NCBI GenBank assembly: GCA_026002875.1
Contig: BPGE01000001.1
Location: forward strand, 682,001-746,000
Source: Bryobacteraceae bacterium
Lineage (GTDB): Bacteria; Acidobacteriota; Terriglobia; Bryobacterales; Bryobacteraceae
Length of the DNA stretch: 64,000 nucleotides
Reading direction: 5' to 3'
Shown: one piece after another, positions 52,437 through 61,129 of the stretch
Position numbering within the stretch: position 1 is the first letter of the stretch
How the letters are laid out: the number at the start of each line of letters is the position of its first letter
Made by a program: the position numbers and the translations under genes
Notes under the pieces: model-generated
Seen by the model: the letters and a program-made list of their open reading frames with translations, nothing else
Told to the model about the DNA's origin: nothing
Database searches by the model: none

Positions 52437-52871
52437 TCAGACGCGGTAGTAGTCGGCGCGCCAGTTCTTGATGGCCCGCTTGATGGCGTCGGGTTCCATG
52501 TTCTCTTCCGCTGCGCGGCGCGCCAGTTCCACGAACTCTTCATCGGAGGCGAACCGCAGCGCGACGATCTGTTTCACGCCAAGACGCGGGTCGAGGAGCT
52601 TTCCTGTCAGCGCGTAATGGCGGAGATTCTCTTCGGCGCGGATGGCGCGGTCCTGCGCTTTCAGAGCGAAGATCCGCGCGTAGCCGGCGATGAAGAACGC
52701 GCAGAAGGAAAGCACGACGATCAGCGAGGCGCTGTACAGGCGCTGATGGTCGCCGAGCGATTTCCAGAGATTCACCAGCGAACCGCCGCAGGTGAGCAGC
52801 AGCACGGGCGCAAGGACGAAGTGGTAGCCGGGCACGAGGCGGGCGTGGTTGGAGTAGTTCTGTTCCTTCAT
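52437..52871 (-). CDS. DUF6526-like membrane protein
   Basis: 144 residues starting MKEQNYSNHARLVPGYHFVL, a characteristic N-terminus of the DUF6526 family. Two membrane helices (about 18-35 and 45-67), then a cytoplasmic helix-rich tail. Function unknown. AAGGA-like site is absent. It sits alone between the ABC locus and the epimerase gene. Confidence 0.75.
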   Translation of the reverse strand: MKEQNYSNHARLVPGYHFVLAPVLLLTCGGSLVNLWKSLGDHQRLYSASLIVVLSFCAFFIAGYARIFALKAQDRAIRAEENLRHYALTGKLLDPRLGVKQIVALRFASDEEFVELARRAAEENMEPDAIKRAIKNWRADYYRV

Positions 52872-52942
52872 GGGCGGATCTCCGTACAGTCGATCCGATG
52901 GTAGCAGCGTCAGGCGCGGTGCAGAAACGTGGCTGGCGCAGC

Positions 52943-54040
52943 TCAGGCCCTGCGCGGACGCAGGCCGAGGCCGGGGCGCTGCGGCAGGATCAGCCGGCCT
53001 TTCTCGACGCGCACCCCCTCATACGGGTCATTGGCGATCAGCAGGTGGCCGTCGAGATCCGCATAGTCGGCCAGCGGAGAAAGGTGCGCCGCCGCGGTGA
53101 TCGCCGCCGAAGACGACACCATGCAGCCCAGCATGACCTTCAGCCCCAGCGAACGGGCCATTTCGATCATGCGCTTCGCCTCCAGCAGGCCGCCGCATTT
53201 GTCGACCTTGACGTTGACGCCGTCGAAGTAGGGCGCCAGCCGCGGCACGTCCGCAGGATGCAGGCAGGCCTCGTCCGCAATCACCGGAATGTGGACGCGC
53301 TTGCGGATCCAGTTCATGTCCTCGAGATTCGCGGCTGGCAGAGGCTGCTCGATGAACTCGACGCCCTGCTTCTCCAGCCAGTTGATCTTTTCCACCGCCT
53401 CTTCTTTTGATTTGAAGCCTTCGTTCGCGTCCACGCGCAGCGGTTTCTTCGTCACCGAACGGACGGCGGCGATCACCTCTTCATCGTTGTCGAGGCCCAC
53501 CTTGATCTTGAGCACAGGGAATTCTTCCGCTTCGCGGACCTTCTGGCGGATGACCTCCGCCTTGTCAATGCCGATGGAAAACGTGGTCAGCGGAGCGGCT
53601 GCGGGGTCGAGCCCGAACATGCGCCACAGCGGCACGCCGAGCTTCTGGGCGTTCCAGTCGAGCAGGGCGATATCGAGAGCAGCCTTGGCGGCGAACTGCC
53701 CCTGGACGCGGCGGAAGACCGCGTCCATCAGGGGGACGAACGCCTCCGGCTTCTGTTCGAGCAGCCACGGGCGGATGGATTCGATCGCCTGCCGGTTCGT
53801 CTCCGCGCTCTCCTTGTAGCGGATGATGGGCGCGCCTTCGCCAATGCCCGTGATTCCGTCCCGCGAATACGCGACGAAGAACGTGTCACGGTACTCGCTG
53901 GACGACATCACGGTGGTCCAGGTGTGGCGCAGGTTCAGGCGGCGGATGCGCGTTTCCAGAGAAGGCTTCGCATCTGGCGCCCCGGCGGACAGGGGCGCGC
54001 CCGCCAGAACGGAAGTGGAAAGAAATGTTCTGCGCTTCAT
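52943..54040 (-). CDS. Dipeptide epimerase, enolase superfamily (L-Ala-D/L-Glu type), with a Tat-like signal
   Basis: 365 residues. A start of 'MKRRTFLSTSVLAGAPLSAG' (twin Arg) suggests export. Enolase-superfamily catalytic parts: Lys-x-Lys in 'FPVLKIKVGLDNDEE', metal Asp/Glu/Asp in 'PLRVDANEGFKS', 'VEFIEQPL' and 'IPVIADEACLHP', and the final Lys in 'GVNVKVDKCGG' with 'GCMVSSS'. This matches L-Ala-D/L-Glu epimerases. ATG 54040 overlaps the NlpC/P60 stop by ATGA. The pair resembles the ykfB-ykfC murein-peptide genes of Bacillus, but there the enzymes are cytoplasmic. Confidence 0.85.
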   Translation of the reverse strand: MKRRTFLSTSVLAGAPLSAGAPDAKPSLETRIRRLNLRHTWTTVMSSSEYRDTFFVAYSRDGITGIGEGAPIIRYKESAETNRQAIESIRPWLLEQKPEAFVPLMDAVFRRVQGQFAAKAALDIALLDWNAQKLGVPLWRMFGLDPAAAPLTTFSIGIDKAEVIRQKVREAEEFPVLKIKVGLDNDEEVIAAVRSVTKKPLRVDANEGFKSKEEAVEKINWLEKQGVEFIEQPLPAANLEDMNWIRKRVHIPVIADEACLHPADVPRLAPYFDGVNVKVDKCGGLLEAKRMIEMARSLGLKVMLGCMVSSSAAITAAAHLSPLADYADLDGHLLIANDPYEGVRVEKGRLILPQRPGLGLRPRRA

Positions 54041-54903
54041 CGCATCCTCCAGCGGCGGCAGGCCACCAAAGTCTTCGTCCAGGGCTCGTCGTCGATCCGG
54101 CTGATCTGCAGGACAGGCTTCGTGCTGGTAGTCGAGTGGATGAATTCGCCCGCGCCGAGATAGAACCCCGTGTGGTTGATCTTCCTGTCGCTGGGTCCGA
54201 AGAAGACCAGATCGCCGGGCTGGAGTTCTTCGCGGGTGATCTTGAGCATGCCGTCCCAGTCTGCCTGCGGCTGCGCATCGCGCGGCATCAGCACGCCGCC
54301 GCGTCGCACGAGCATCTGCGTGTAGCCGGAGCAGTCGAACCCGAAGCTGGTGGTGCCGCCCCAGGTGTACGGCAGCCCGAGGAAGCGCTTCGACAGTTCG
54401 ATCAACGCTCCCAGCGGCAGCGGTTGCGGATCGAACAGAACATCCCCGCGCTGAATCCACGCCTCCTGGCCGTCGGGCAGCCGCACGCGGATCCAGCGCC
54501 GTCCGTCCTTCTCGGGCTCTTCCAGAACTTCCAGCATCGTCTCATAAGGAACCGTCAGCAGCGGCGCGCGGCGGGTGACCGATGGCTCGGGATAAAGATG
54601 AGCCCGCAGGCTGTCGACAAAAACCGTGCGACCTGTTTCGGCGTAGCGCTCGCCTTCGTTCAGCATGCGCAGCGCCGCACGGCGCACCCAGCCTGGATAG
54701 TCATCATGAATGGTGCGGATGCGTACCCACTCGCCCTCGGTCTGCTCCACCTTCACGGTCATCCCGTAGCGCGCCTGGCTGACGACATCCACGTCTGCAG
54801 CCGGTTTGGAGAACATGTCGAGCACAGGAACCAGAACGACGGCTCGTTGTTGGGCCATTGCGGCGCTCATCAGGACTCCTGCCAGCAGGAAGAGGCGCAC
54901 CAT
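54037..54903 (-). CDS. NlpC/P60 murein peptidase with SH3-like domains, secreted
   Basis: 288 residues. Signal 'MVRLFLLAGVLMSAAMAQQ', two SH3b-like domains (about 25-80 and 90-145), then NlpC/P60 (about 165-288) with catalytic Cys in 'SFGFDCSGYTQML', His in 'NHTGFYLGAGEFIHST'. It should cut the gamma-D-Glu-diaminopimelate bond of peptidoglycan stem peptides. TATACT (54915-54910) ends 6 nt before ATG 54903. The next gene is coupled (ATGA): epimerase for the Ala-Glu dipeptide that this cut releases. Confidence 0.9.
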   Translation of the reverse strand: MVRLFLLAGVLMSAAMAQQRAVVLVPVLDMFSKPAADVDVVSQARYGMTVKVEQTEGEWVRIRTIHDDYPGWVRRAALRMLNEGERYAETGRTVFVDSLRAHLYPEPSVTRRAPLLTVPYETMLEVLEEPEKDGRRWIRVRLPDGQEAWIQRGDVLFDPQPLPLGALIELSKRFLGLPYTWGGTTSFGFDCSGYTQMLVRRGGVLMPRDAQPQADWDGMLKITREELQPGDLVFFGPSDRKINHTGFYLGAGEFIHSTTSTKPVLQISRIDDEPWTKTLVACRRWRMR

Positions 54904-54909
54904 ACCGCC

Positions 54910-54915
54910 AGTATA
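54910..54915 (-). promoter_or_regulatory. -10 element of the murein-peptide operon (leaderless candidate)
   Basis: TATACT (54915-54910, 5 of 6), 6 nt, ATG 54903. No Shine-Dalgarno. A -35 match is weak. It lies between the divergent starts at 54903 and 54927. Confidence 0.45.
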
Positions 54916-54926
54916 GGAGAGCGCAG

Positions 54927-55847
54927 ATGGTAAGCTGCGAAACGGTGGGCATCCCGCGCAAAAGCCTGATTGTGGCCTTCACGGGCTTCGTTCTGGCCGC
55001 CGCCGCTTTTCTGATCTGGCGCTCTGGCCCGTGGCAGGGAACGGACGCGCGGGCGCTGCTGGCTGAGCTGCCGCCCGGCGACGGCCTGACGGTGTTTGTC
55101 AACACCCGCGCCCTGCGGCAATCGGGCATTCTGCAGAGACTCGCTGGCGAGGCGGGCGCGGAGAGCGACGAATACCGGGGATTCGTGGCGGCCACAGGAT
55201 TCGAGTACCGGCGCGATCTGGACGCCTTCGTTCTGCGTTCCGAGAATGGACGCCGCTGGATCGTGGCCGAGGTGCGCCTCGATTACGGCAAGCTGCGCCG
55301 CTATTTTCTGGCGCAGGGTGGGCGGTGCGTGAGCGAGCTGTGCTCGATGCAGGGTTCGGTTCCGGAAAGGCAGATCTCCTGGGTGCGGCTGAAGAGCGGG
55401 AGGCTCGGCATGGCCGTGAACCCGGATCCGCTGGCGGCGGCTGCGTTCGGAGAGAAACCTACGCCTCCTTCGTGGGCTGTGCCCGGCGCGCCGCTGTGGG
55501 TTTACCTGCCAGGAAAGATGCTGGAAGCGCCTGACGGCGCGCCCGCATGGCTTTCGCTTGCAGTAGAAGAAATGCGCGGCGCGCGATGGCTCCTGTGGAG
55601 CGCGCTGCCGGAGAGCAACGGCTTGCGGCTCAGCCTGGAAATCCAGTGCAACGGCGCGGACAAAGCCCGGCAGATGGCAGGACGGTGGGAAAGCGTGCTG
55701 CGGTCCCTGCACGAGGCAGCGCAGCAGCAGGGCGACGAAAACTCTTTGCCCGCGCTGCTGGCCGAGGGCCGGTTCGAGGCGAGCGGGGAACGGGTCGCGG
55801 GCCGGTGGCAGATTGAATGGGGCAGGCTCGAGAAACTGCTGCCTTGA
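54927..55847 (+). CDS. Membrane-anchored protein of unknown function
   Basis: 306 residues from ATG 54927 (AGGAGA upstream). One N-terminal membrane helix (about 13-32), then a periplasmic domain with 'LAELPPGDGLTVFVNTRALRQSGI' in outline, an arrangement I have seen in acidobacterial hypothetical proteins. No catalytic motif. Divergent from the NlpC/P60 gene with 23 nt between starts. Confidence 0.55.
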   Translation: MVSCETVGIPRKSLIVAFTGFVLAAAAFLIWRSGPWQGTDARALLAELPPGDGLTVFVNTRALRQSGILQRLAGEAGAESDEYRGFVAATGFEYRRDLDAFVLRSENGRRWIVAEVRLDYGKLRRYFLAQGGRCVSELCSMQGSVPERQISWVRLKSGRLGMAVNPDPLAAAAFGEKPTPPSWAVPGAPLWVYLPGKMLEAPDGAPAWLSLAVEEMRGARWLLWSALPESNGLRLSLEIQCNGADKARQMAGRWESVLRSLHEAAQQQGDENSLPALLAEGRFEASGERVAGRWQIEWGRLEKLLP

Positions 55848-55880
55848 GAGGATGCGGGCGGGGGAGGGAGTTGCAGAGGA

Positions 55881-56183
55881 TTACTGGAGCCGGTCCTTCA
55901 GCCGCGCCTTGTCCACCAGTTCGTCGAACACGGCCAGCACCTGCTTGCGGAAGCGGTAGATGCGGCGGACGTTCTCGCGGAACTGGCCGTCATAGAGCGG
56001 ATGCGACATCCACTTCCGCACCATGTCGGGCGGAATGGCGATGTCGCGGCGCAAATCCTCAGGAGAAGCGCCCCGCAGGAACAGCCCGTAGAACATCGCC
56101 GCCTCGCGCTGCACTTCGATCGGATCGAATCCGTCGCCGGGCGGCGGCGTCATTGGAACCGGACTGTTCGGCGTCGAACCCAA
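55881..56183 (-). CDS. Small helical protein, possible DNA-binding
   Basis: 100 residues. TTG 56183 has GAGGGG 8 nt upstream, so I took it over ATG 56153. 'LRRDIAIPPDMVRKWMSHPLYDGQF' has a helix-turn-helix-like rhythm; the C-terminus is basic. TATACT (56215-56210) may be the -10. Family not recognised. Confidence 0.5.
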   Translation of the reverse strand: MGSTPNSPVPMTPPPGDGFDPIEVQREAAMFYGLFLRGASPEDLRRDIAIPPDMVRKWMSHPLYDGQFRENVRRIYRFRKQVLAVFDELVDKARLKDRLQ

Positions 56184-56215
56184 GGCTGCGCCCCTCGTTC
56201 AGAAACTGAAGTATA

Positions 56216-56567
56216 AACGGACTCCGCCGACAGAGGCAAGGCCCCTGCAGCCGGCTGCCACGACCCTGCCGCTGACTGCCTTCCCGCCGTTCCGGACGGG
56301 AAAGCAGGCGTCAGCGGAACAGATCATGCCGGCCCTGTCCATCGGATGCGCAACGGGGGCGATTGGTTTCCCGGCTTTCCAACCCGCAGAGGCAACGCGC
56401 AGGCGTCCGCCGGTCCATTGCAATCTGGCTGCAAAGAAGGCAGCTTCGACAGCGTCGCTCTCCGCCGGGGCTGTCCAGTTTCCCTGGGGGCGCCAGCGAC
56501 AGCGCCCTCCGCGGATGCGCGCAGGCAACTCCTTTGCCGATCCGCGGCCGGACTCAGGCGGCCCGCG
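56216..56567. other. Gap with no supportable gene
   Basis: About 350 nt of GC-rich sequence. Open frames exist on both strands, but none has a start signal or a recognisable motif. Confidence 0.4.
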
Positions 56568-57758
56568 TCATTTCGTCCGCCACAGATTGGGCAGGAAGCG
56601 GTAGTACAACAGATGCCGCCAGGTGGACCAGTCGTGGCCGCCGTGGCCGCCCACATAGTATTCATGCCGGATGTTGTGCCGCTTGAGAGCCTCGTGGAGC
56701 GCCACGCAGCGCGCCCCCATCGCGACGTTGGCCTCTTCAGTGCCCTGTCCGACGAACAGGTAGGCCACCTTGCGGTTCACATCCGGGTCGTTCAGGAACC
56801 TCTCGAGCGACTTCTCCGCGTCCACATCGCCCGCGCTCAGAATGCCAAACGAAGCGAACAGATCCAGGGAGCGGAGGCCCACGAACATGGTGTGGCGCCC
56901 TCCCATCGACAAGCCGGACAGCGCGCGCCCGCGCGGATCTTTCCGCACGCTGTACAGGCTTTCGACCAGCGGGATGACGTGCTTGCGGAGTTCCGCCTCG
57001 AAGAGGTCGAAGGTCAGTTCCACGTGTCTCGGGTGATTGCGGTGGATCATCTGGTTGTTCGGGATGACGATCACCATGGGCACGGCCTTGCCCTCCGCCA
57101 GCAGGTTGTCCATCATCAGGTCCACGCGCCCGTCGTAGACCCAGTTGCGGGGCAGGTCGCCGCTGCCGCCGACGAGATAGAGAACCGGGTATGTTTTCCT
57201 GCGGTCGTAGCCGGGCGGCGTGTAGACGTACAGATCGCGCTCCCCGTTGGTGACGGTGGAATGATACACGTGGCGGGTCACTGCCCCGTGAGGAACGTTG
57301 CGGGCGTCGTAGTAGTTGGGTTCGCTGCCATGCACGACGAGCGTGCTGTAAGGGGGCATCGCCGTGGAACCGGCGATCGTGTTGTTCGGGTCGGCGACGC
57401 GCACGCCGTCGATGAGGAAGTGATATTGGTACATGTCCGGCGGCAGCGGCCCGATCTCCAGAGTCCAGACGCCGTCCTCGCCTTTCGTGAACGGCACGGG
57501 CTTGTTCCCCTTTCCGATTGCAGTCAGCACCGCGCCGGTCAGCAGAACCTGTTTGGCCTCCGGCGCGCGGACGCGGAACAAGACGGTCCGGTCGTCGCGG
57601 ACTTCCGGCGAATTCAGCGTGGCGGTGAAAGGAAGGAGATTCTCCGTGTTTTTCTGCGGCCGCCAGTCGAAGTTCACGTTCGACTGCTGCGCGGGCAGCA
57701 ACGCTGCCGTCAGGACAGCGGAAAACAGCAGGCGCATGGATCTCTGGAAGGAAGACAT
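56568..57758 (-). CDS. CE1-like esterase with an N-terminal E-set (CBM48-type) domain
   Basis: 396 residues from ATG 57758 (TTG 57764 or ATG 57737 are alternatives). Signal peptide (LLFSAVLTAALLPAQQ). Residues about 45-130 are an immunoglobulin-like E-set ('DRTVLFRVRAPEAKQVLLTG', 'MYQYHFLIDGVRVADPNN'). The alpha/beta-hydrolase part has 'YPVLYLVGGSGD', the nucleophile in 'ALSGLSMGGRHTMF' and the His in 'VGGHGGHDWSTWR'. Typical of secreted feruloyl or acetyl esterases often found with xylanases. Confidence 0.9.
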   Translation of the reverse strand: MSSFQRSMRLLFSAVLTAALLPAQQSNVNFDWRPQKNTENLLPFTATLNSPEVRDDRTVLFRVRAPEAKQVLLTGAVLTAIGKGNKPVPFTKGEDGVWTLEIGPLPPDMYQYHFLIDGVRVADPNNTIAGSTAMPPYSTLVVHGSEPNYYDARNVPHGAVTRHVYHSTVTNGERDLYVYTPPGYDRRKTYPVLYLVGGSGDLPRNWVYDGRVDLMMDNLLAEGKAVPMVIVIPNNQMIHRNHPRHVELTFDLFEAELRKHVIPLVESLYSVRKDPRGRALSGLSMGGRHTMFVGLRSLDLFASFGILSAGDVDAEKSLERFLNDPDVNRKVAYLFVGQGTEEANVAMGARCVALHEALKRHNIRHEYYVGGHGGHDWSTWRHLLYYRFLPNLWRTK

Positions 57759-57925
57759 GGACAATTCTCTGGTCTGAATCGCCTCTGCCGGGCTACGTGA
57801 AAGGCAGAGTGCGAGGCCATTCTATCCCGGCGCTTTCGCCGCCTGCGCTGCCAGAGCCGTTCTCTCGAAAATCGCTTGCTCAGCCGAGACCGGGCCGCGG
57901 ACCGCTCGCCCACGCGGCCTGCGGC

Positions 57926-57984
57926 CGCTTCGCCCGCGGCACAGCACCCGCTGCAGGGCGCAGTGGTTTTCTTCCATGCTGATG
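57926..57984 (+). repeat. Dispersed intergenic repeat, copy B
   Basis: Shares CGCGGCACAG-n-ACCCGCTGCAGGGCGC, then TTCTTCC-n-TGCTGATG, with copy A at 13536-13595. Translated on the minus strand both give ALQRVLCR after a Glu-Glu pair. It lies in the 57765-58056 gap, which holds no supportable gene. Confidence 0.6.
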
Positions 57985-58056
57985 TGCCGCAGGGTGACCG
58001 GGGGCTCGCTCTCCGGCGCGTGGAACAGAGCGGTCTGGCAGCCGTGTGCCGAAGGT

Positions 58057-58461
58057 CTACCGCCTCCGCGCCTGCGGCGGCAGCAGCAGCGGCTCGACAC
58101 GCGCCCAATAGCGCGAGAACCGCTTCAGGTCAGGCTCGCGCGCCAGGGTAACCAAGGGCTCGGTCGCCTGCACCTCGACAGAAAAGTGTTCTGCCAGCTG
58201 CCGGATCGCGCGCCGCGCCCGGGGATCCGGCGTGGCGGTGGTCACGATCGCGTCTGCACCGTGCTGGCGGGCGAAAGCGGCCACCTCTTCTTCATACCGT
58301 CCGCGGCGGATTTCGACGGGCAGCTCCAGCAGGCACTCGTAGATGAACTGGATGCGCTTGAGGCTGTAGCCGGCGACCGTCTCTTCATCAAAAACATAAA
58401 CGGCCGGTTCTGTTCCGTCTGCACGGAGCCAGTCCTGCTGCACCCAGCGAACGGTCTTCAT
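58057..58461 (-). CDS. Photolyase N-terminal-domain-like protein (separate gene)
   Basis: 134 residues from ATG 58461, overlapping the stop of the FAD-domain gene by ATGA. It starts 'MKTVRWVQQDWLRADGTEPAV' in outline and continues 'YVFDEETVAGYSLKRIQFIYECLLEL', then 'AFARQHGADAIVTTATPDPRARR': the alpha/beta Rossmann-like antenna domain of cryptochrome/photolyases, without the catalytic domain. The FAD-binding half is the gene just upstream. Together they would form one photolyase-like protein from two chains in reversed gene order. Confidence 0.72.
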   Translation of the reverse strand: MKTVRWVQQDWLRADGTEPAVYVFDEETVAGYSLKRIQFIYECLLELPVEIRRGRYEEEVAAFARQHGADAIVTTATPDPRARRAIRQLAEHFSVEVQATEPLVTLAREPDLKRFSRYWARVEPLLLPPQARRR

Positions 58462-59249
58462 CCCTGCACCTCGATCCGGAACAGACGCCGGGCCAGGTCT
58501 TCGTAGGTCCCATCGAACGGGCAATCGTCCCGGCGCGGACAATCACCGCAGAAACGCCCGCCTGTGTACTTCTCCAGGTTCTCCCGGTTGAAGAAATACG
58601 GCTTGTGGCTGAACGTCGAGGCGACCCACTGCCACGACAGGTTGTTGCTCGCCGGGTCTCCGTCGAGCAGATGCCGCAGGAACCACCGCGCGCCCGCCTG
58701 CCAGCGCACGCGCCGCCAGTGCACGACATAGGCGGCGACCCACATGCGCGCGTGATTGTGCAGGTAGCCGGTCTCGTGCAGTTCGCGGGCGAAAGCGTCC
58801 ATGCACGCCAGTCCAGTGCCGCCCCGGCTCATGTCGGCCGGCAATTCCTCTGCGTAGTCTTCCGTCCGCCAGCCGGTCTTGCAGGGTTCCTGATCCTGCC
58901 AGATGCCGTCGCCGGTCCGGCGCCAGACGCGCTGCCAGTAATCGCGCCACGCCAGTTCCTGGATGAACTTCGCAATGCGCTGCGGGTCTCGCGCCCTGGC
59001 CAGCGCGGCGCGGCGGACTTCGGCCAGCGACAGCACGCCATGGCGGATGTACATGGAAAGCCGCGTCACCGCGCCATCGAGGAAATTCCTTGTGGAGCCG
59101 TAGCGCTCCGGCTCGATGCGCTCGAGCGCTGCCAGAGCTGCGCTATGGCCGCCCGGCGTGGGACTCGCGTCTCCCTCCGCTTCGGGGAACACGGTGCGCA
59201 GATACGAAGTGAGTGCTTCGCGGTTCGAGAACGTACGCCGCAGAGTCAT
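58458..59249 (-). CDS. Photolyase/cryptochrome FAD-binding domain protein, antenna domain absent
   Basis: 263 residues from ATG 59249 (ATG 59276 possible). Catalytic-domain landmarks: 'TRNFLDGAVTRLSMYIRHGVLS', in outline, 'FIQELAWRDYWQRVW', 'TGYLHNHARMWVAAYVV' and 'DGDPASNNLSWQWVASTFSHKPY' (FAD contacts and the electron-relay Trp). The C-terminus has a Cys cluster 'FCGDCPRRDDCPF', which may hold a metal or Fe-S centre as in some related bacterial proteins. The usual N-terminal alpha/beta domain is missing and is encoded next. Blue-light DNA repair or light sensing is the likely role. Confidence 0.8.
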   Translation of the reverse strand: MTLRRTFSNREALTSYLRTVFPEAEGDASPTPGGHSAALAALERIEPERYGSTRNFLDGAVTRLSMYIRHGVLSLAEVRRAALARARDPQRIAKFIQELAWRDYWQRVWRRTGDGIWQDQEPCKTGWRTEDYAEELPADMSRGGTGLACMDAFARELHETGYLHNHARMWVAAYVVHWRRVRWQAGARWFLRHLLDGDPASNNLSWQWVASTFSHKPYFFNRENLEKYTGGRFCGDCPRRDDCPFDGTYEDLARRLFRIEVQG

Positions 59250-59377
59250 GCCGCTCAGGAAGTGCCGCAGCCGCATCCAGCCGTGAATTCCGGCAGAACC
59301 GCGGCCCCTGAAATGATGCCGCAGGCTCGCGCAGAGATGGAAAACAGACGGCGGGCGGTTGAATCCGGCGCGCCGCG

Positions 59378-60979
59378 TCACTGGCTGCGCACGCGCCGCT
59401 CGGCGCCGTAGACGGTCAGCAACGGATGGCGCAGAACGGCGCGCACTTCCCACGTGCGATTGGGCGGCAGGTTTTCTACGCGGAGGCTGAACCGGCCGGG
59501 GGCGGTGCGCCGGAGCCTCTCTGTCATGGTGAACGGGCCGGGCCTTTCCGTAAGATCGAGGCCGGTGACATCGCGGTACTCGAAGCCGGCTTCTACGGCG
59601 TCCGCTTTACCCATGTCGAGGATCTCGCCCGCGAGGACCAGAGCCCGCGCGGCTGCGTCCCAGCGGGCCTCGATTGTTTCGACCCGCGGCGGCAGAAGCG
59701 CCGGCTCGACGTTCGTCAGCTTCAGAACCACCGGGTTGGGCCACTTGCGGTCGTTGTACAGCCGCTGGGCGCGCATGGCGCGGATGTGCAGGCCATCGGA
59801 GTCCTGCCGCCAGGTGGTGACGGGCTTCACATCGGGCTGGTATTCCAGCACGCGGTCATTCTGGCTGAGGACGCTGGCTGTGGTCTTTGCCGTGGCACGG
59901 ACGCTTTTCAGGGTGATGTCGCGCCAGGCGCCGTACGGCCAGCGCTCGGCCGTGGCAGCGAACACGTAAACGGTGTTTTCGTCTTTCTTCTTTGTGAACC
60001 AGTAATCGCCTTCGTTGGTGACCACCCAGGGGCGGACGCCATGGATGGCTTCTCCGTTGACGAACATCCACAGGGCGATCTCGCGGAGGCGCTCTTCCTG
60101 TTCGATGGGGAGTTCGCCGTTGGGCTTGGGGCCGACATTGAGCAGGAGGTTGCCCCCCTTGGCGCGCGTCTCGATCAGCAGGCGGATCAGTTCGCCGCCG
60201 GACTTGTAGGTTTCATTGGTGGGCTTGTACTGCCACTGCGTGCCCATGGTGATGCAGGATTCCCAGGCGCCTTCCAGGGGCACGCCAGGCACGTGCTGCT
60301 CGGGCGTGGCGATGGCGCCGCGGGTGACGACAATGGAGGGCTGGAGCTTCCAGGCTAGTTCGCGCAGGCCCTCGGGCGGACCGTCGAGAAAGAGGACGTC
60401 GATGGGGCCGTATCTCGTGAGCAGCTCCCGCAACTGGGCCAGATTGTGCGCCATCAGGCCGGGATTGTTGACAGGGCTCACTTCCGGCGTATTGCGCTGG
60501 ATATCGATGCCGTGTTTCCACAGCCACCAGAAGTCATCGGGAGAAAAATACAGGCCCGGAGCGATGCCTTCCGCGCGGAACGCCTCGAGGATTTCCCGGG
60601 TGATATCCCGGCCGAACGGCGTGTTGCGGATGCAGAAATCCGTCGTGGCCGTGTCGAACATGCAGAAGCCCGAGTGATGCTTGGCCGTGAAGACGACATA
60701 GCGCATGCCGGCGAGCCTGGCCAGCGCCGCCCACTCCCGCGGCTCGAACCGCCGCGCGTGGAACGTCCGGGGCAGGTCGAAGATGAAGCGGCGGAGGTAG
60801 GATTCGTCCGCGCCCGCCATGGAATGGCTGATCACCGCGCCGAGCTGGCTGTCCAGGCTCCAGTGGATGAAAAGGCCGAAGCCCTGATCGCGGAACCACT
60901 CGAGGCGCTCCGGCCGGTTTTGCGCCGCCGCGCCAACGGCCAGCAGAGCGGTCAGGCATAGCCGAAAAATGGATCTCAT
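59378..60979 (-). CDS. GH29 alpha-L-fucosidase, secreted
   Basis: 533 residues from ATG 60979. Signal peptide (FRLCLTALLAVGAAAQ). The barrel has 'FGLFIHWSLDSQLGAVISHSM', 'MRYVVFTAKHHSGFCMFDT', 'GLYFSPDDFWW' and the nucleophile Asp region 'GPIDVLFLDGPPEG', then 'KGGNLLLNVGPKPNGELP', followed by a beta-sandwich tail. It removes terminal fucose from glycans. Single gene, divergent from hpnH. Confidence 0.93.
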   Translation of the reverse strand: MRSIFRLCLTALLAVGAAAQNRPERLEWFRDQGFGLFIHWSLDSQLGAVISHSMAGADESYLRRFIFDLPRTFHARRFEPREWAALARLAGMRYVVFTAKHHSGFCMFDTATTDFCIRNTPFGRDITREILEAFRAEGIAPGLYFSPDDFWWLWKHGIDIQRNTPEVSPVNNPGLMAHNLAQLRELLTRYGPIDVLFLDGPPEGLRELAWKLQPSIVVTRGAIATPEQHVPGVPLEGAWESCITMGTQWQYKPTNETYKSGGELIRLLIETRAKGGNLLLNVGPKPNGELPIEQEERLREIALWMFVNGEAIHGVRPWVVTNEGDYWFTKKKDENTVYVFAATAERWPYGAWRDITLKSVRATAKTTASVLSQNDRVLEYQPDVKPVTTWRQDSDGLHIRAMRAQRLYNDRKWPNPVVLKLTNVEPALLPPRVETIEARWDAAARALVLAGEILDMGKADAVEAGFEYRDVTGLDLTERPGPFTMTERLRRTAPGRFSLRVENLPPNRTWEVRAVLRHPLLTVYGAERRVRSQ

Positions 60980-61059
60980 CACGGCTTCATCCCTGGGGGG
61001 CATTCTATCGGAGGGCCGGAGCGAAATGAACGGCGGCTTGAGGCGGCGGCCGCCGTTCG

Positions 61060-61089
61060 TTGACAGGACAGTCCGCCAGGTGCTAAAAA
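61060..61089 (+). promoter_or_regulatory. Promoter candidate for hpnH
   Basis: TTGACA (61060-61065), 18-nt spacer, TAAAAA (61084-61089). -35 perfect, -10 4 of 6. It gives a leader of about 35 nt before ATG 61130; no clear Shine-Dalgarno. Confidence 0.5.
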
Positions 61090-61129
61090 GCGAAAGGGGC
61101 TTCGCGTTTCTGGCGCCCGCACAATCTCT

